Source of the DNA: Actinomyces sp. oral taxon 897
GTDB taxonomy: Bacteria > Actinomycetota > Actinomycetes > Actinomycetales > Actinomycetaceae
Direction of reading: 5' to 3'
Length of the DNA stretch: 64,000 nucleotides
NCBI RefSeq assembly: GCF_002999235.1
Contig: NZ_CP027236.1
Coordinates: forward strand, 1,364,001 to 1,428,000
Position 1 is the stretch's first letter; every line of letters begins with the position of its first letter. Below the pieces are notes generated by a model that ran no database searches, was not told the origin of the DNA, and was given only the letters and a program-made list of their open reading frames with translations. Positions 20,931-30,388 of this stretch are shown piece after piece. The position numbers and the translations under genes are program-made.

Positions 20931-22130
20931 TCACGCCGGCCGGGTCGGCGCCGTCATGAGGACGGTCAGCGTGGTGGGGCCGTCTGGCTGCGGGTGCTCG
21001 GCGACCACGAGCACCTGGGCCGTGCCCCCGGCAAGGGGCAGGACCGCGAGGTCGGAGTAGCCGAAGGGGGTCTCAGGGCCCGTCAGGGCCGCGCACGCCC
21101 GCCAGGTGCGCCCGCCGTCCTCGCTCACCGAGAGCCTCCCGGCACGTCGGGCGCGGAGGGAGGAGGCGTGGGAGAGCAGCAGCCGCCCGTCGTCCAGGGC
21201 CACCAGGCCCGCGTTGCAGCCGGGGTCGGGCAGGTCGTCGGCGTGCAGGAGCTCGCCCCAGGTCTGGCCGCCGTCGGTGGACCAGGACGTCCAGCGGGTC
21301 CCGCCGTAGGCGCCGTCACGGGCGCTGGTGACCAGGCGCCCGTCAGGCAGCTCGGCCAGGGCGTGCTCGTCGGTCCCGCTGGTGGCGGCGCCGCCCGCCA
21401 GGCTGGTGGCCTCGGTGCCGGGGACGGCGGGCAGGGGCGAGCCCAGGCGCCAGGTGTCCCCGGAGTCGTCGGACAGGAGCGCGGCCGAGCGCACCGGGCG
21501 CGAGCCGTCGGGCCGGGGCGTCAGGGCGGCGACGACGGGCTGGACGAGGCGGCCCGCCCAGGGGCCGTGACGCAGCCGGGTCCCGTGCCCGGAGGCCGGG
21601 AAGACGACGGCTCCCCGGGGCCAGGTGGAACTGGGCAGGCAGACGTCGGTGATGTCCGACCACCGCCAGGTGGTCCCGCCGTCGTGGGAGACGGCGTGGA
21701 GCAGGCGCAGGGTCCCGGGCTCGGGGGGCTGCCCGGGGACAGCGGGGTGGGTGGGGGTACGGGCGCCGAAGAGGCCGGTGCCGGTGGAGGCCGACGCCAG
21801 CAGGTGGACGACGCCCCCGGAGCCCACTGTGAGGCAGGGGTCCGAGAGGCCGGTGACGCCGGGCAGGCCGGGGTCGAGCCGACGCGGTGGCCCCCAGAAG
21901 CCCCCGCTGCCGGTGCGCAGCCACAGGCTGTTGGGGTTGGGCAGGTCGTCGGGAAGGGCCCCGCCCCTGCCGGCCCAGTCGGTGGGGCGTGGGACGGGGC
22001 GGTGGTCGTGGGCCAGCAGGAGGCGCCCGCCGGGCAGGCGGACCAGGGCGGGCACGCGCAGGCTGTCCCCCTGGTGGGCGCCGGGGACGTCGGCGACGCT
22101 CATTCGGGTCATGGTCCGCGCAGGGTCCAC
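20931..22130 (-). CDS. Sialidase (GH33-like), no signal peptide
   Basis: Sialidases release terminal sialic acids by a six-bladed beta-propeller. The 399-residue protein shows four Asp boxes (SHDGGTTW, SDDSGDTW, STDGGQTW, SEDGGRTW) and an N-terminal LRVPALVRLPGGRLLL that matches the RIP-type arginine motif. No secretion signal, carbohydrate-binding domain or wall anchor is seen, so it should act in the cytoplasm on imported sialosides. AAGGAGG six bases before GTG 22130 fixes the start. It follows the response regulator gene by 69 bases on the same strand. Confidence 0.85.
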   Translation of the reverse strand: MDPARTMTRMSVADVPGAHQGDSLRVPALVRLPGGRLLLAHDHRPVPRPTDWAGRGGALPDDLPNPNSLWLRTGSGGFWGPPRRLDPGLPGVTGLSDPCLTVGSGGVVHLLASASTGTGLFGARTPTHPAVPGQPPEPGTLRLLHAVSHDGGTTWRWSDITDVCLPSSTWPRGAVVFPASGHGTRLRHGPWAGRLVQPVVAALTPRPDGSRPVRSAALLSDDSGDTWRLGSPLPAVPGTEATSLAGGAATSGTDEHALAELPDGRLVTSARDGAYGGTRWTSWSTDGGQTWGELLHADDLPDPGCNAGLVALDDGRLLLSHASSLRARRAGRLSVSEDGGRTWRACAALTGPETPFGYSDLAVLPLAGGTAQVLVVAEHPQPDGPTTLTVLMTAPTRPA

Positions 22131-22145
22131 TGCGCACCTCCTTAG

Positions 22146-22186
22146 GTCTCAGGTACGGGGCGACGGCGTGTCTCAGGTACGGGGCG
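22146..22186. repeat. 17-bp direct repeat between regulator and sialidase genes
   Basis: GTCTCAGGTACGGGGCG occurs at 22146-22162 and 22170-22186, 24 bases apart, just upstream of the sialidase ribosome binding site. It could be a regulatory site or part of the leader. Confidence 0.6.
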
Positions 22187-22199
22187 GCGTGGGGCCGCC

Positions 22200-22862
22200 T
22201 CACACCAGGCGGCGGGCGGCGGCCCAGCGGGTGAGCTCGTTGCGGTTGGACAGCTGGAGCTTGCGCAGCACGGCCGAGACGTGGGTCTCAATGGTCTTCA
22301 CGGAGATGAACAGCTCGCTGGCGGCCTCCTTGTAGGTGTAGCCGCGGGCGATCAGGCGCATGACCTCGCGCTCCCGGGCCGAGAGGCGGTCCAGCTCGGA
22401 GTCGGCCACGGCCACCTCCCCGGGCGCACCGAAGGCGTCCAGCACAAAACCCGCCAGGCGCGGGGAGAAGGCGGCGTCACCGGCGGCCACCCGGCGTACG
22501 GCCTGGGCCAGGTCGGTGGCGGAGATGGCCTTGGTGACGTAGCCGCGCGCCCCGGCCCGGATGACGCCGACCACGTCGTCGGCGGCGTCGGAGACGCTCA
22601 GGGCCAGGAAGCGGGTGGTGGGGACGTCGTGGCAGGAGGTGACCACCTCGGCCCCTCCCCCGCCGTTGCCCCCAGGCAGGTGGACGTCCAGGAGGACGAC
22701 GTCGGGGGTCAGGGCGTGGACGGCGGCGACGGCGCCCTCGACGTCGTCGGCCTCGGCGACGACCTCCAGGTCCGGGGCGTGGGCCTCGAGCTCGGCACGC
22801 ACCCCGGCACGGACCAGGGGGTGGTCGTCCACCACCAGGAGGCGTAGGGAGGTGCCTGTCAT
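22200..22862 (-). CDS. LuxR/NarL-type response regulator
   Basis: The 220-residue protein has an N-terminal receiver domain (VVDDHPLVRAG, phospho-acceptor aspartate in DVVLLDVHLPGG, and the TKA lysine) and a C-terminal LuxR helix-turn-helix (LSAREREVMRLIARGYTYKE, ISVKTIETHVSAVLRKLQL). GAGGAAG precedes ATG 22862. The histidine kinase gene lies 155 bases upstream on the same strand, so they form a two-component pair, probably acting on the divergent PspC genes. Confidence 0.94.
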   Translation of the reverse strand: MTGTSLRLLVVDDHPLVRAGVRAELEAHAPDLEVVAEADDVEGAVAAVHALTPDVVLLDVHLPGGNGGGGAEVVTSCHDVPTTRFLALSVSDAADDVVGVIRAGARGYVTKAISATDLAQAVRRVAAGDAAFSPRLAGFVLDAFGAPGEVAVADSELDRLSAREREVMRLIARGYTYKEAASELFISVKTIETHVSAVLRKLQLSNRNELTRWAAARRLV

Positions 22863-23017
22863 GTCTTCCTCGTTACATGCTGGTCTGCGTGCCGGCGCCC
22901 TCACCTGAGGGCCTGACTTGACCGGGGACCGCCGGGGCCGGGCACGGACCGTTCCGGCAGACGCGGGGCGCGGACGACGGGACGGGTCAGGGCCCGGGTG
23001 CGGGGGCCGCCATGAGG

Positions 23018-24322
23018 TTACACCGTCGGGTCCGCTGCCGCGGGCAGGCACAGCCTGACCTCGGTACCGCTCCTCAGGCGCCGGACCTGCGCGCTGCCGC
23101 CGTGGCGCTCCATGCGCCCTATGATCGACTCGCGTACCCCGTGGCGGTCGGCGGCCACCTCCTCCAGGCTGAACCCCGGCCCGTGGTCGCGTACGAAGAC
23201 CTCGACCCCCTCACCGGTGGCCTCCACGTACAGGGAGACGGGCGGGGCGCCGTGGCGCACCGCATTGGACAGGGCCTCCCGGGCGGCGGCCACGACCACC
23301 TCGGTGTCCCGGTCCGGGACGCGGTCCCCCACGCAGACGGTCTCCACGGCCACCCCGTGGCGGTCCTCGACCTCCCCGGCCAGGTCCCGGAAGGCGTCAG
23401 CCACGGAGGTGCCCGGCTCGGGGCGGTCGGTGTAGAGCCAGGCACGCAGCTCACGCTCCTGGGAGCGGGCCAGGCGGGCCACCGTCTCGGGCTCGTCGGC
23501 ACGCTTGCGGATGAGGGTGAGGGTCTGCAGGACGGAGTCGTGCAGGTGGGCCGCGATATCGGCGCGCTCGGCCTCACGGGCCTGCTCGGCGCGGGAGTCG
23601 GCCAGGGCCCGGTTGGTGCGCAGCCAGACGGGGGTCAGGACCAGGGCGGTGACCAGTACCAGCGCGACCCCGATGACCGCGCCGGTCAGCAGGGCACGCG
23701 GGGGCGTGTCCGCCCCGATCCACAGCAGGATGCCCACACCGGCCAGAGCCACCCCACCGACCAGGCGTGTCAGGGCCCCCCAGTCACGGCGGTCGGAGGT
23801 AATGGCCTCCGCCTGGGACCAGGCCAGGGCGGTCCCCGCAGCCACCAGGACCATGGGGCCGACCACGCCGATGTCCTGGCTGCTGCCCAGCGCCCCCTGA
23901 CGCCACGCCAGCAGGAGCAGGGCCGCCAGGAGCAGGGCGCCCCCGCCCAGGAGCTGCTTGAGGCGCGGGGTGAGCCAGGTGCCCACGGGCTGCTCCAGAC
24001 GGCTGGCCAGGCGGCTGCGGGCGGGCGGGCGGGCGCCGACGGCCTCCTCCCAGGGGTCGCCCCTGGGCACGAGCGCCGTCAGCAGGACGTAGAGAAGGAG
24101 CCCGGAGCCCTTCACGAGGCACAGGGCGACCAGGACCAGGCGGACGCGGACGACGGGGATCCCGAAGTGGGCGGCGAGCCCGGCACCCACCCCGGCCACC
24201 AGGGCGCCGGGGCGCGCCAGCCACGGGCGGGCCCCGGTCCGGGGGGCGTAGCGCGAGGGGGAACGTGGAAGGCGCCTGAGAGGCAGCCGACCCGGGGCAG
24301 CGGACGACGCCGTGGTGGTCAT
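23018..24322 (-). CDS. PspC-type sensor histidine kinase
   Basis: The 434-residue kinase begins with a PspC-like segment (PLARPGALVAGVGAGLAAHF-type, residues 35-85), has further membrane helices up to about residue 220, then a HisKA_3 dimerisation helix (ADIAAHLHDSVLQTLTLI, phospho-histidine in HLHD) and an HATPase domain (REALSNAVRHG, VRDHGPGFSLEEV). This architecture is common in actinobacteria and is linked to envelope stress. ATG 24322 is the likely start; an in-frame ATG three codons upstream exists. It is divergent from the PspC protein gene. Confidence 0.9.
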   Translation of the reverse strand: MTTTASSAAPGRLPLRRLPRSPSRYAPRTGARPWLARPGALVAGVGAGLAAHFGIPVVRVRLVLVALCLVKGSGLLLYVLLTALVPRGDPWEEAVGARPPARSRLASRLEQPVGTWLTPRLKQLLGGGALLLAALLLLAWRQGALGSSQDIGVVGPMVLVAAGTALAWSQAEAITSDRRDWGALTRLVGGVALAGVGILLWIGADTPPRALLTGAVIGVALVLVTALVLTPVWLRTNRALADSRAEQAREAERADIAAHLHDSVLQTLTLIRKRADEPETVARLARSQERELRAWLYTDRPEPGTSVADAFRDLAGEVEDRHGVAVETVCVGDRVPDRDTEVVVAAAREALSNAVRHGAPPVSLYVEATGEGVEVFVRDHGPGFSLEEVAADRHGVRESIIGRMERHGGSAQVRRLRSGTEVRLCLPAAADPTV

Positions 24323-24446
24323 GGGCCCATGGTGGCACGGCGCGGTGCCGCCAGGGCGGCTCCCAGGAGGAACTCGGGGCAGAACCAGGGACCGGTCAGG
24401 GTGATCCCTGATGGCCCCGGGGCGCGGGCGCGGGCACCCTGGTCCC

Positions 24447-26447
24447 ATGAGTAGCTCCCAGGTCCCTCCCCCCAGCGGGCCGTCCACCGACCCAGCTGGT
24501 CAGAACAGCACCCCCGACCCAGCCAGCCCGGCAGGCCAGCCCACCGGTCAGCCCGGCGCCGCTCCGAACGGCACCGCGCCCGGCACTGGCCCAACTGGCA
24601 CGGTGCCCCCCGGGCAGGCCCCCCCTTACGGCCCCGGCGGCCCCAGCAGCCCGCGCCCGGCGAGTGCGAGCTTCTTCGCCTCGATGCGGCGTCTTGGCAT
24701 CGTACGCAGTGACGAGCGGTGGGTCGGGGGCGTGGCGGGCGGCGTGGCTCGTCGCCTGGGTGTGGATCCGGTCCTGGTCCGCTGTGTCTGGCTGGTGCTG
24801 AACGTCTTCACCGGCGTCAGCCTGATCCTCTACGGCCTGGGGTGGCTCCTCCTGCCCGAGGAGTCCGACGGCAGGATCCACGCCGAGCAGGTTCTTCACG
24901 GTCGTGTGGAGGCAGGCCTGGTGGGTGCCGTGGCCTGCATGGTCATTGGCACACCGGCCTTCACCTACGACGTGTTCCCGTTCTGGTCCACCGGGTCCTG
25001 GGTCGGTTCCGTCCTCGTCTCGATCCTGTGGACCGGCCTGGCCGTGGGCGGCGCCTACTGGCTCTTGCAGCAGAGGCGGGCCGCCCGGTACGGGGACTCC
25101 TGGGGCGCGCACGGCGCCTACCAGACCGGGTCGGTCCCCGGCCCCCAGCCCGATCCGGCCCGGGGGCAGGCCCCTCGGCCCGCCTCCTACCCAGCGCCCA
25201 CCGCCACGTACCCGGGCCCCCATGCGTCGTCCCCGGGCCTCCGGGCGCCGTACCCGGGCTTCCCTCCCCGAGCGGTGCGCCGTGCCCTCGGACCGGGCCG
25301 GAGCCTGAGCCTCCTGGTCCTGGGGCTGATCCTCCTGGCCTCGGGGTGCACGTGGGTACTGAACCGGACGGGTCACCTCAACCTGGTCCAGTGCGTGATT
25401 CTGACCACAGGTATTCCGTTGGTGCTGCTGGGGGCGGGACTCATTATCTCCTCCCTGCGCGGCCGTCGCGGGGGCTGGATGACGGGCCTGGGCTGGTTGG
25501 TCGTCCCCGTCGCCCTGCCTATGCTGGCCGTCACCTCCACCATGCCCCCGGGGTCGGTTGACGCTGGCTTCAAGCCCTACCCGGTCACCATCGTGGTCAC
25601 TGACGCCATGCTCCAGGGCACGAGCCCCGACCACCCGCTGGACCTGGGCAGCTACGTGGCCGGGAGCGTGACCGTCGACCTGCAGCAGGTCAGCGACCTC
25701 TCAGTGAAGGCCCACGCCCGGATCACCATGGGCGTGGGGGACGTACAGGTCCTGACCAGGCAGGGGCAGCCGCTCCAGATCCGCTCCTCGGTGTCCCTGG
25801 GGGGCACCACGGGCAGGTTCGCCAGCCGCTGGAGCACCTCCGGGGACGCCGTCGTCCAGTCCGGCGGGACCTCGGGGGACGACCCGGGCACGTACCTTCC
25901 CAACGGGGAGGAGCCCCTGGAGTACTCGGTGAGGCAGACCACCGCGGGGCACACGGTCAGGTTCACCTCCCCCACCGCCACGGACGACAGGGGCCTGGAG
26001 CTGGACGTGTCGGTGGGGACCGGCGACGTGCGCGTACGCGAGGACCGCACTGACAGCGTGACCTGGTACGGCAGCACCTCCGAGCACGTCTGGGTGGTGA
26101 ACAGCTGGACCGGGGCCGACGGCGTCGTCCACGACGGGGACGACCTGCCCGTCCCCGGGATGACCCACCCGGCAGTCTCCTCCAGGACCGCCACGGAGTG
26201 CGTCCGCAGCGCGCTCGACGACGTCGACGACAGGCCGGGCTACGACTGGAGCTCCGTCAACGACCTGAGCTCCAGGGAGCACCACCGCTACGAGTCCTGC
26301 GTGTCACAGGCCCTGAGCACGCCGTCTCCGACAGGCACTGGGACCGCCTCCCCGGACGGGGCCCAGCCGGAAGCCACCCAGCCGGGAGCGACGCCGAGCC
26401 CTGCCGGCATGACGACACCCACACCCACCGCCGTACCCACGCACTGA
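24447..26447 (+). CDS. PspC-domain membrane protein with extracytoplasmic beta domain
   Basis: The 666-residue protein starts with a Pro/Gly/Thr-rich tail (1-78), then a PspC domain (about 82-145, GIVRSDERWVGGVAGGVARR onward). Several membrane helices follow up to about 370, and after that a long region rich in beta strands that resembles LiaF/DUF4097-type repeats (ITMGVGDVQVL, LDVSVGTGDVRV). The end is Thr/Pro-rich. PspC proteins act in envelope-stress sensing. ATG 24447 is chosen over an upstream ATG at 24411 because the extra residues are not family-like. It is divergent from its probable kinase and co-transcribed with the next gene. Confidence 0.85.
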   Translation: MSSSQVPPPSGPSTDPAGQNSTPDPASPAGQPTGQPGAAPNGTAPGTGPTGTVPPGQAPPYGPGGPSSPRPASASFFASMRRLGIVRSDERWVGGVAGGVARRLGVDPVLVRCVWLVLNVFTGVSLILYGLGWLLLPEESDGRIHAEQVLHGRVEAGLVGAVACMVIGTPAFTYDVFPFWSTGSWVGSVLVSILWTGLAVGGAYWLLQQRRAARYGDSWGAHGAYQTGSVPGPQPDPARGQAPRPASYPAPTATYPGPHASSPGLRAPYPGFPPRAVRRALGPGRSLSLLVLGLILLASGCTWVLNRTGHLNLVQCVILTTGIPLVLLGAGLIISSLRGRRGGWMTGLGWLVVPVALPMLAVTSTMPPGSVDAGFKPYPVTIVVTDAMLQGTSPDHPLDLGSYVAGSVTVDLQQVSDLSVKAHARITMGVGDVQVLTRQGQPLQIRSSVSLGGTTGRFASRWSTSGDAVVQSGGTSGDDPGTYLPNGEEPLEYSVRQTTAGHTVRFTSPTATDDRGLELDVSVGTGDVRVREDRTDSVTWYGSTSEHVWVVNSWTGADGVVHDGDDLPVPGMTHPAVSSRTATECVRSALDDVDDRPGYDWSSVNDLSSREHHRYESCVSQALSTPSPTGTGTASPDGAQPEATQPGATPSPAGMTTPTPTAVPTH

Positions 26448-26458
26448 GGAAAGACACC

Positions 26459-26890
26459 ATGCACAGCAGCGCGAGCACCCCGTCCGCCTCCCCCTCGGCC
26501 CGGACCCCGGGACCCGCCCCGGACCCCGCAGACGCCGGTGCGGGGAGCCCGACCACCTGGAGCCTGCCAGAACCTGGCTCCCAGGCGGAGCCGCGGGCCG
26601 GGACCACCGGCACCACGTCCCCGAGTACCCCGGGTGACCTGCCGCAGGACACGGTCTGGAGCGCCCGGACCCACGTCCCCGCCGCGGCCCCGGAGCCGGC
26701 CCCGGGCGGCCTGCGTACGAGCACCCTCGTGTGGGGAGTCCTCCTGGTGGTCCTGGGCGGTCTCCTGATCGCCACCGCCATGGGTACCCGGCTCAACCTG
26801 GGGGTCGTCAGTATCGCCATAGTAGGAACGATCGGAGCGTTCATGGTACTGCTCGCCCTGATTCCGTTCCCGCGAGGTCCGCGTCACTGA
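26459..26890 (+). CDS. Small membrane protein coupled to the PspC gene
   Basis: The family is not recognised. The 143-residue protein has a Ser/Pro/Thr-rich N-terminus of about 85 residues and two membrane helices (STLVWGVLLVVLGGLLIATA and the segment around VSIAIVGTIGAFMVLLALI). GAGGAAAG precedes ATG 26459, only 11 bases after the PspC gene stop, so the two are surely one operon and may act in the same membrane complex. Confidence 0.75.
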   Translation: MHSSASTPSASPSARTPGPAPDPADAGAGSPTTWSLPEPGSQAEPRAGTTGTTSPSTPGDLPQDTVWSARTHVPAAAPEPAPGGLRTSTLVWGVLLVVLGGLLIATAMGTRLNLGVVSIAIVGTIGAFMVLLALIPFPRGPRH

Positions 26891-26967
26891 ACGCCGCTCT
26901 CACGAAGGAGCCAGCCCCAGACGAACCCGTACCGACTTCTGGAGCCGCTCTTGCGGAGGAGCCAGCT

Positions 26968-27006
26968 GGGGGCGTCCCCGGTCCCGACATGACCGGGAAC
27001 GCCCCC
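26968..27006. terminator. Bidirectional terminator-like hairpin
   Basis: GGGGGCGTCCCCGGTC (26968-26983) pairs with GACCGGGAACGCCCCC (26991-27006) with one mismatch and a 7-base loop. It lies between two convergent genes. No U-tract is seen on either side. Confidence 0.6.
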
Positions 27007-27048
27007 GCCGCCTCCTCCGCGAGGGCGGGGCGGGTGCGGGTAGCGGTC

Positions 27049-27630
27049 TCAGCGCTGGTAGACGACGGCCTTCTTCAGGTTCTCCACGGCGTCGTCCCCG
27101 AGGTAGTACCGCACGATCTCCAGGCCCAGGTCGACGGCGGTGGCCATGCCCCGGCTGGTGAACAGGGTCCCGTCCACCACTACGCTGTCCTGGCTGACCA
27201 GCGCCCCGTGCTCGGCCAGGACGTCGGTGAACGCGGGGTTGGAGGTCGCCCGGCGGCCCTCCAGCAGGCCCCGGCGCGCCAGGATCGACGGCGCCGCGCA
27301 GATCGCCGCCACCGGCCGCCCGGCACGCACCCGGGCCTCCACCTCCGCCATCAGGGGCTCACAGGCGTCGAGGTTGGGGGTGCCGGGAATGCCTCCGGGC
27401 AGGAAGAGGAGGTCGTAGTCGGCCAGGTCCACCTGGTCCAGGACGTGGTCGCAGGTCAGGGTGATGCCGTGGGAGGAGACCACCTGGACCTGCGGCCCCA
27501 CGGCGATCATGTCCGTGCGAATCCCTGCCCGGTAGAGGAGGTCCACGACGGCCAGGGCCTCCACCTCCTCCAGGCCGGGGGCGATAAGGGCCGCGACGCG
27601 GTGGCTGGTTGCTGGGACGAACTGGGCCAT
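27049..27630 (-). CDS. DJ-1/PfpI family protein
   Basis: DJ-1/PfpI proteins are class I glutamine amidotransferase-like folds acting as deglycases, chaperones or peptidases. The 193-residue protein has the glutamate of APGLEEVEAL near residue 21 and the nucleophile cysteine in AAICAAPSIL near 110, the DJ-1 arrangement. AGGAGGA precedes ATG 27630. It is monocistronic. The activity cannot be narrowed further. Confidence 0.88.
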   Translation of the reverse strand: MAQFVPATSHRVAALIAPGLEEVEALAVVDLLYRAGIRTDMIAVGPQVQVVSSHGITLTCDHVLDQVDLADYDLLFLPGGIPGTPNLDACEPLMAEVEARVRAGRPVAAICAAPSILARRGLLEGRRATSNPAFTDVLAEHGALVSQDSVVVDGTLFTSRGMATAVDLGLEIVRYYLGDDAVENLKKAVVYQR

Positions 27631-28241
27631 GACTCCTCCTGGTGCTCGGGACCCCCTCAGGCTACGCCGTCGGATCCGCTCCTGAGGCTCGGCACACGGG
27701 AGACCGGGGCGCGAAAGGCCGGGGACTTTCACTGCCGGACTTGGGCACGGTCTGCGCGGGGAGACCCGAGCACAAAAGCCTGAGAGGCCGTAGCGCACCG
27801 GCACGGGTGCCCCGACGCCGCAGGAGGCCCGGCACACGGGAGGCCCGGGCGCAAGGGGCCGGGGGCGACCCCTTGATCGGCCTGGAGGCCACTGACCTGG
27901 GAGGCCGGGGCGCATTCAGGGCAGGTACCCACGCCCCCGGGCGCACGGGGAGCCTAGGGGCGTACCAGTACCAGCGGCCACGCACCCGTAGGCGGCGCTG
28001 GTGTACGCGATCGCGACCTCAAGCCCGTACCAGCGGCCACGCACCCCGCCAGAAGACGCGCCACGACAGGGGGTAACGGAGGTAACGCGGGGTACCGACG
28101 CCGTCGTGGCCCCGAGCGAGACCCCGGGGCCGCGACGCGCCCGTACGCGGCCATGTGAGGGGGACTGGTCCAGGACCAGAGCAGACCGTGTATGGGGAGG
28201 TCGGCGTGGGGAAGGAACGCCGCAGCCCGCTCGGACCGCCC
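27631..28241. other. Gene-free repeat-rich spacer
   Basis: No gene is supported. GGCACACGGGAG occurs at 27691 and 27831 inside longer imperfect copies, and GTACCAGCGGCCACGCACCC occurs at 27968-27987 and 28027-28046, 59 bases apart. Confidence 0.6.
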
Positions 28242-29207
28242 TCAATTCTTGGCCACGAGCCTCCACGGTACCATAGCCTTAGAGGCCAGGTGGTCAACGT
28301 GCTGCTGATCGGTCCTGTGCACCTCGCCCTTGTAGCGGAAGATCGAGGGGTAGTAGCCCTCGGACCGGGAGTAGCTTTGTCCGCGCCCCTGCCCGTACCC
28401 GTACCCGTGGTACTGGTAGACGGAGTAGGCCGGTGACTCGTAGTCCTGGGCCTGCTGCACCTGCTGGGGGGTCAGGGCGACAGCCACCAGCGGCCTGTCC
28501 GTGGTCTGCCCGCACAGGGCGGTGTCCTTGAGGATCGTGACGCTCACCGTGAGGGCGTGGGCGTACCCGTCTGCGGAGATGCTGGCGTCCGTCACGGCAC
28601 AGGCCGGCACGTCCAGCCGTACCAGCAGGTAGGAGTCCTCCCCCAGGAGCTCCTCCCCGGTGTCCCCGGTCAGTGCCGCGTCCCGGTTTCGGGTGGACAG
28701 GGCCACGGAGGAGTCGACCACGGGCGCCGAGGCCACCGCCTGGGGGTGGTCCTCCGCCAGCCACTGGTAGTAGGTTCCCTGCACGGAGGCCGTGGAGACG
28801 TTGGCCTGGGTGTAGCCCTGGTTCCTAGCAGCGTCGGGCAGGACGGTCATGAGCGTCGGGGTGTCAGCGGACAGGACCGAGTCGTCCTGGGTCGGGAAGG
28901 CCTGGGTGGCCGAAGGAGTGACGCGGCTAATGGAGGGCGTCGACCACTTGAGGATGTCGTCGGCCCACGTAGGCCTGGGGGCGGCGGGCTTCGGAGGGTC
29001 CCGGTTGACCACTACCAGGACGAGAATGGCAATGAGGACCAGTCCCAGGACCGCGCCCACGCGCTGCACGGCGTAGGCGGCGTCGGAGGGCTCATTGGCC
29101 TCGGGGTCGCGGTACTGCCAGGCGGAGGTGGTGCTCCACATCGACTCCGGGGAGATGGCCGCCCACAGCAGGATCAGCACCATGGCTACGACTAGGACCG
29201 CAAACAC
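28242..29207 (-). CDS. Membrane protein of unknown function
   Basis: The family is not recognised. The 321-residue protein has two N-terminal membrane helices (FAVLVVAMVLILLWAAI, residues 2-18, and VLGLVLIAILVLVVVN, about 54-69). A large soluble domain with few charged clusters and two cysteines follows, and a tyrosine-rich stretch (QYHGYGYGQGRGQSYSRS) lies near residue 270. The topology suggests an extracytoplasmic C-terminal domain. AGAGGAG just upstream supports GTG 29207. It stands alone. Confidence 0.65.
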   Translation of the reverse strand: MFAVLVVAMVLILLWAAISPESMWSTTSAWQYRDPEANEPSDAAYAVQRVGAVLGLVLIAILVLVVVNRDPPKPAAPRPTWADDILKWSTPSISRVTPSATQAFPTQDDSVLSADTPTLMTVLPDAARNQGYTQANVSTASVQGTYYQWLAEDHPQAVASAPVVDSSVALSTRNRDAALTGDTGEELLGEDSYLLVRLDVPACAVTDASISADGYAHALTVSVTILKDTALCGQTTDRPLVAVALTPQQVQQAQDYESPAYSVYQYHGYGYGQGRGQSYSRSEGYYPSIFRYKGEVHRTDQQHVDHLASKAMVPWRLVAKN

Positions 29208-29404
29208 GTGGGACTCCTCTCGGTACCGGCCGACAGCCTTTGAGACACCCCCCACAGTACACCGGCCCCGGCACTCGTACCGAGAGTAAGACCGTTACCC
29301 GGTCCCGGCCCTCGCCCCCGCCGTCCACGGCCTCCCGTCTCTTTATGACGGGCTGGCAGACCACCTGCGACCTCGCCCCGCCGTCCACGGCCTCGGGGGT
29401 GCGC

Positions 29405-30388
29405 CTAGGCCTTCATTACCCCGATGCGCTGGAGGTAGCTGACGGTCGCGGCCATGGCCTGCTGCTCCTGGGGGCCCTCGTCGAAACCGTGCCCGGCACC
29501 GTCGATCCTGACCAGCTCGGCGTCGGGGTAGGTGGTCCGGGCGCGCTCGGAGTAGCGGTAGGGCACCACCAGGTCGTCGCTGCCGTGGACAATGAGGACC
29601 GGGGCCGTGTAGCCCGCGATCTCGGTGTAGACGTCGTAGTCCCACATGTCCTGGGCGTAGACGCGCCCCAGGGCGCACCCCAGGAAGCTGTAGTCCTGAG
29701 GCACCGCGTCCAGGGAGGTGTAGAGGCTGTGGAGCGTGTCGGTAATGGAGAAGGCGGGGTACCACAGGACCAGGCCCGCGACCTGCTCGGGGTGGCGGGC
29801 GGCGGTCACGGCGCTGACCTCACCGCCCTGGCTCTCGCCGAGCAGGACGATCCGCCCGGGGTCAACCACCTCCCAGCCCCCGGTGGCGGTACGGGCGGCC
29901 GTCAGCACCGCCTCCAGGTCGGCGACCTCCGTCATGACCGACATACGGGTCATGTCCCCGACGCTGCCCGGTCCTCCGCCGCGGAAGGAGGGGCAGTAGG
30001 CGGCCAGCCCCAGGCGCGCCAGGGCCTGGGCCACCGGGGCGACGTCGTCCGGGGCGCTGCACAGCCCGTGGGAGCAGATGACCAGGGGGACGGCGGCGTC
30101 GGCAGCAGGCACGTAGAGACGCCCGGGCAGGGTCTGCCCCTGGCTGGTCACGTCAAGGTCACGGGTCTCGTAGGCGTAGGTGGGCAGGGTGCTCTGGGGG
30201 GCGGGGGCCGAGGAGCCCGGGGAGGCAGCGTCCGGGGTGCTACCCGGGGAGGCGGCGTCCGACGCCGGGGCGGTCTCGGCCTCAGACCCCGGGCCGGAGG
30301 CGCAGGCTGCGACCGCTCCCAGCAGGGTGGCGGCGCCGGTGGCGCCCAGGGCCCTGAGCACGGCCCTGCGTCCGGTCGGTGAGGTCAT
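29405..30388 (-). CDS. Lipoprotein alpha/beta hydrolase
   Basis: The 327-residue protein carries an N-terminal signal with twin arginines (GRRAVLRALGATGAATLLG) and a lipobox ending VAAC near residue 29, so it is exported and lipid-anchored. A Ser/Pro/Ala linker (30-66) leads to an alpha/beta hydrolase domain with the nucleophile serine in LLGESQGGEVS, an acid in VHGSDDLVVP and the histidine in DGAGHGFDEG. It resembles dienelactone hydrolase or acyl-peptidase-like esterases; the substrate is unknown. GGAGAGG precedes ATG 30388, which overlaps the stop of a methyltransferase remnant. Confidence 0.85.
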   Translation of the reverse strand: MTSPTGRRAVLRALGATGAATLLGAVAACASGPGSEAETAPASDAASPGSTPDAASPGSSAPAPQSTLPTYAYETRDLDVTSQGQTLPGRLYVPAADAAVPLVICSHGLCSAPDDVAPVAQALARLGLAAYCPSFRGGGPGSVGDMTRMSVMTEVADLEAVLTAARTATGGWEVVDPGRIVLLGESQGGEVSAVTAARHPEQVAGLVLWYPAFSITDTLHSLYTSLDAVPQDYSFLGCALGRVYAQDMWDYDVYTEIAGYTAPVLIVHGSDDLVVPYRYSERARTTYPDAELVRIDGAGHGFDEGPQEQQAMAATVSYLQRIGVMKA

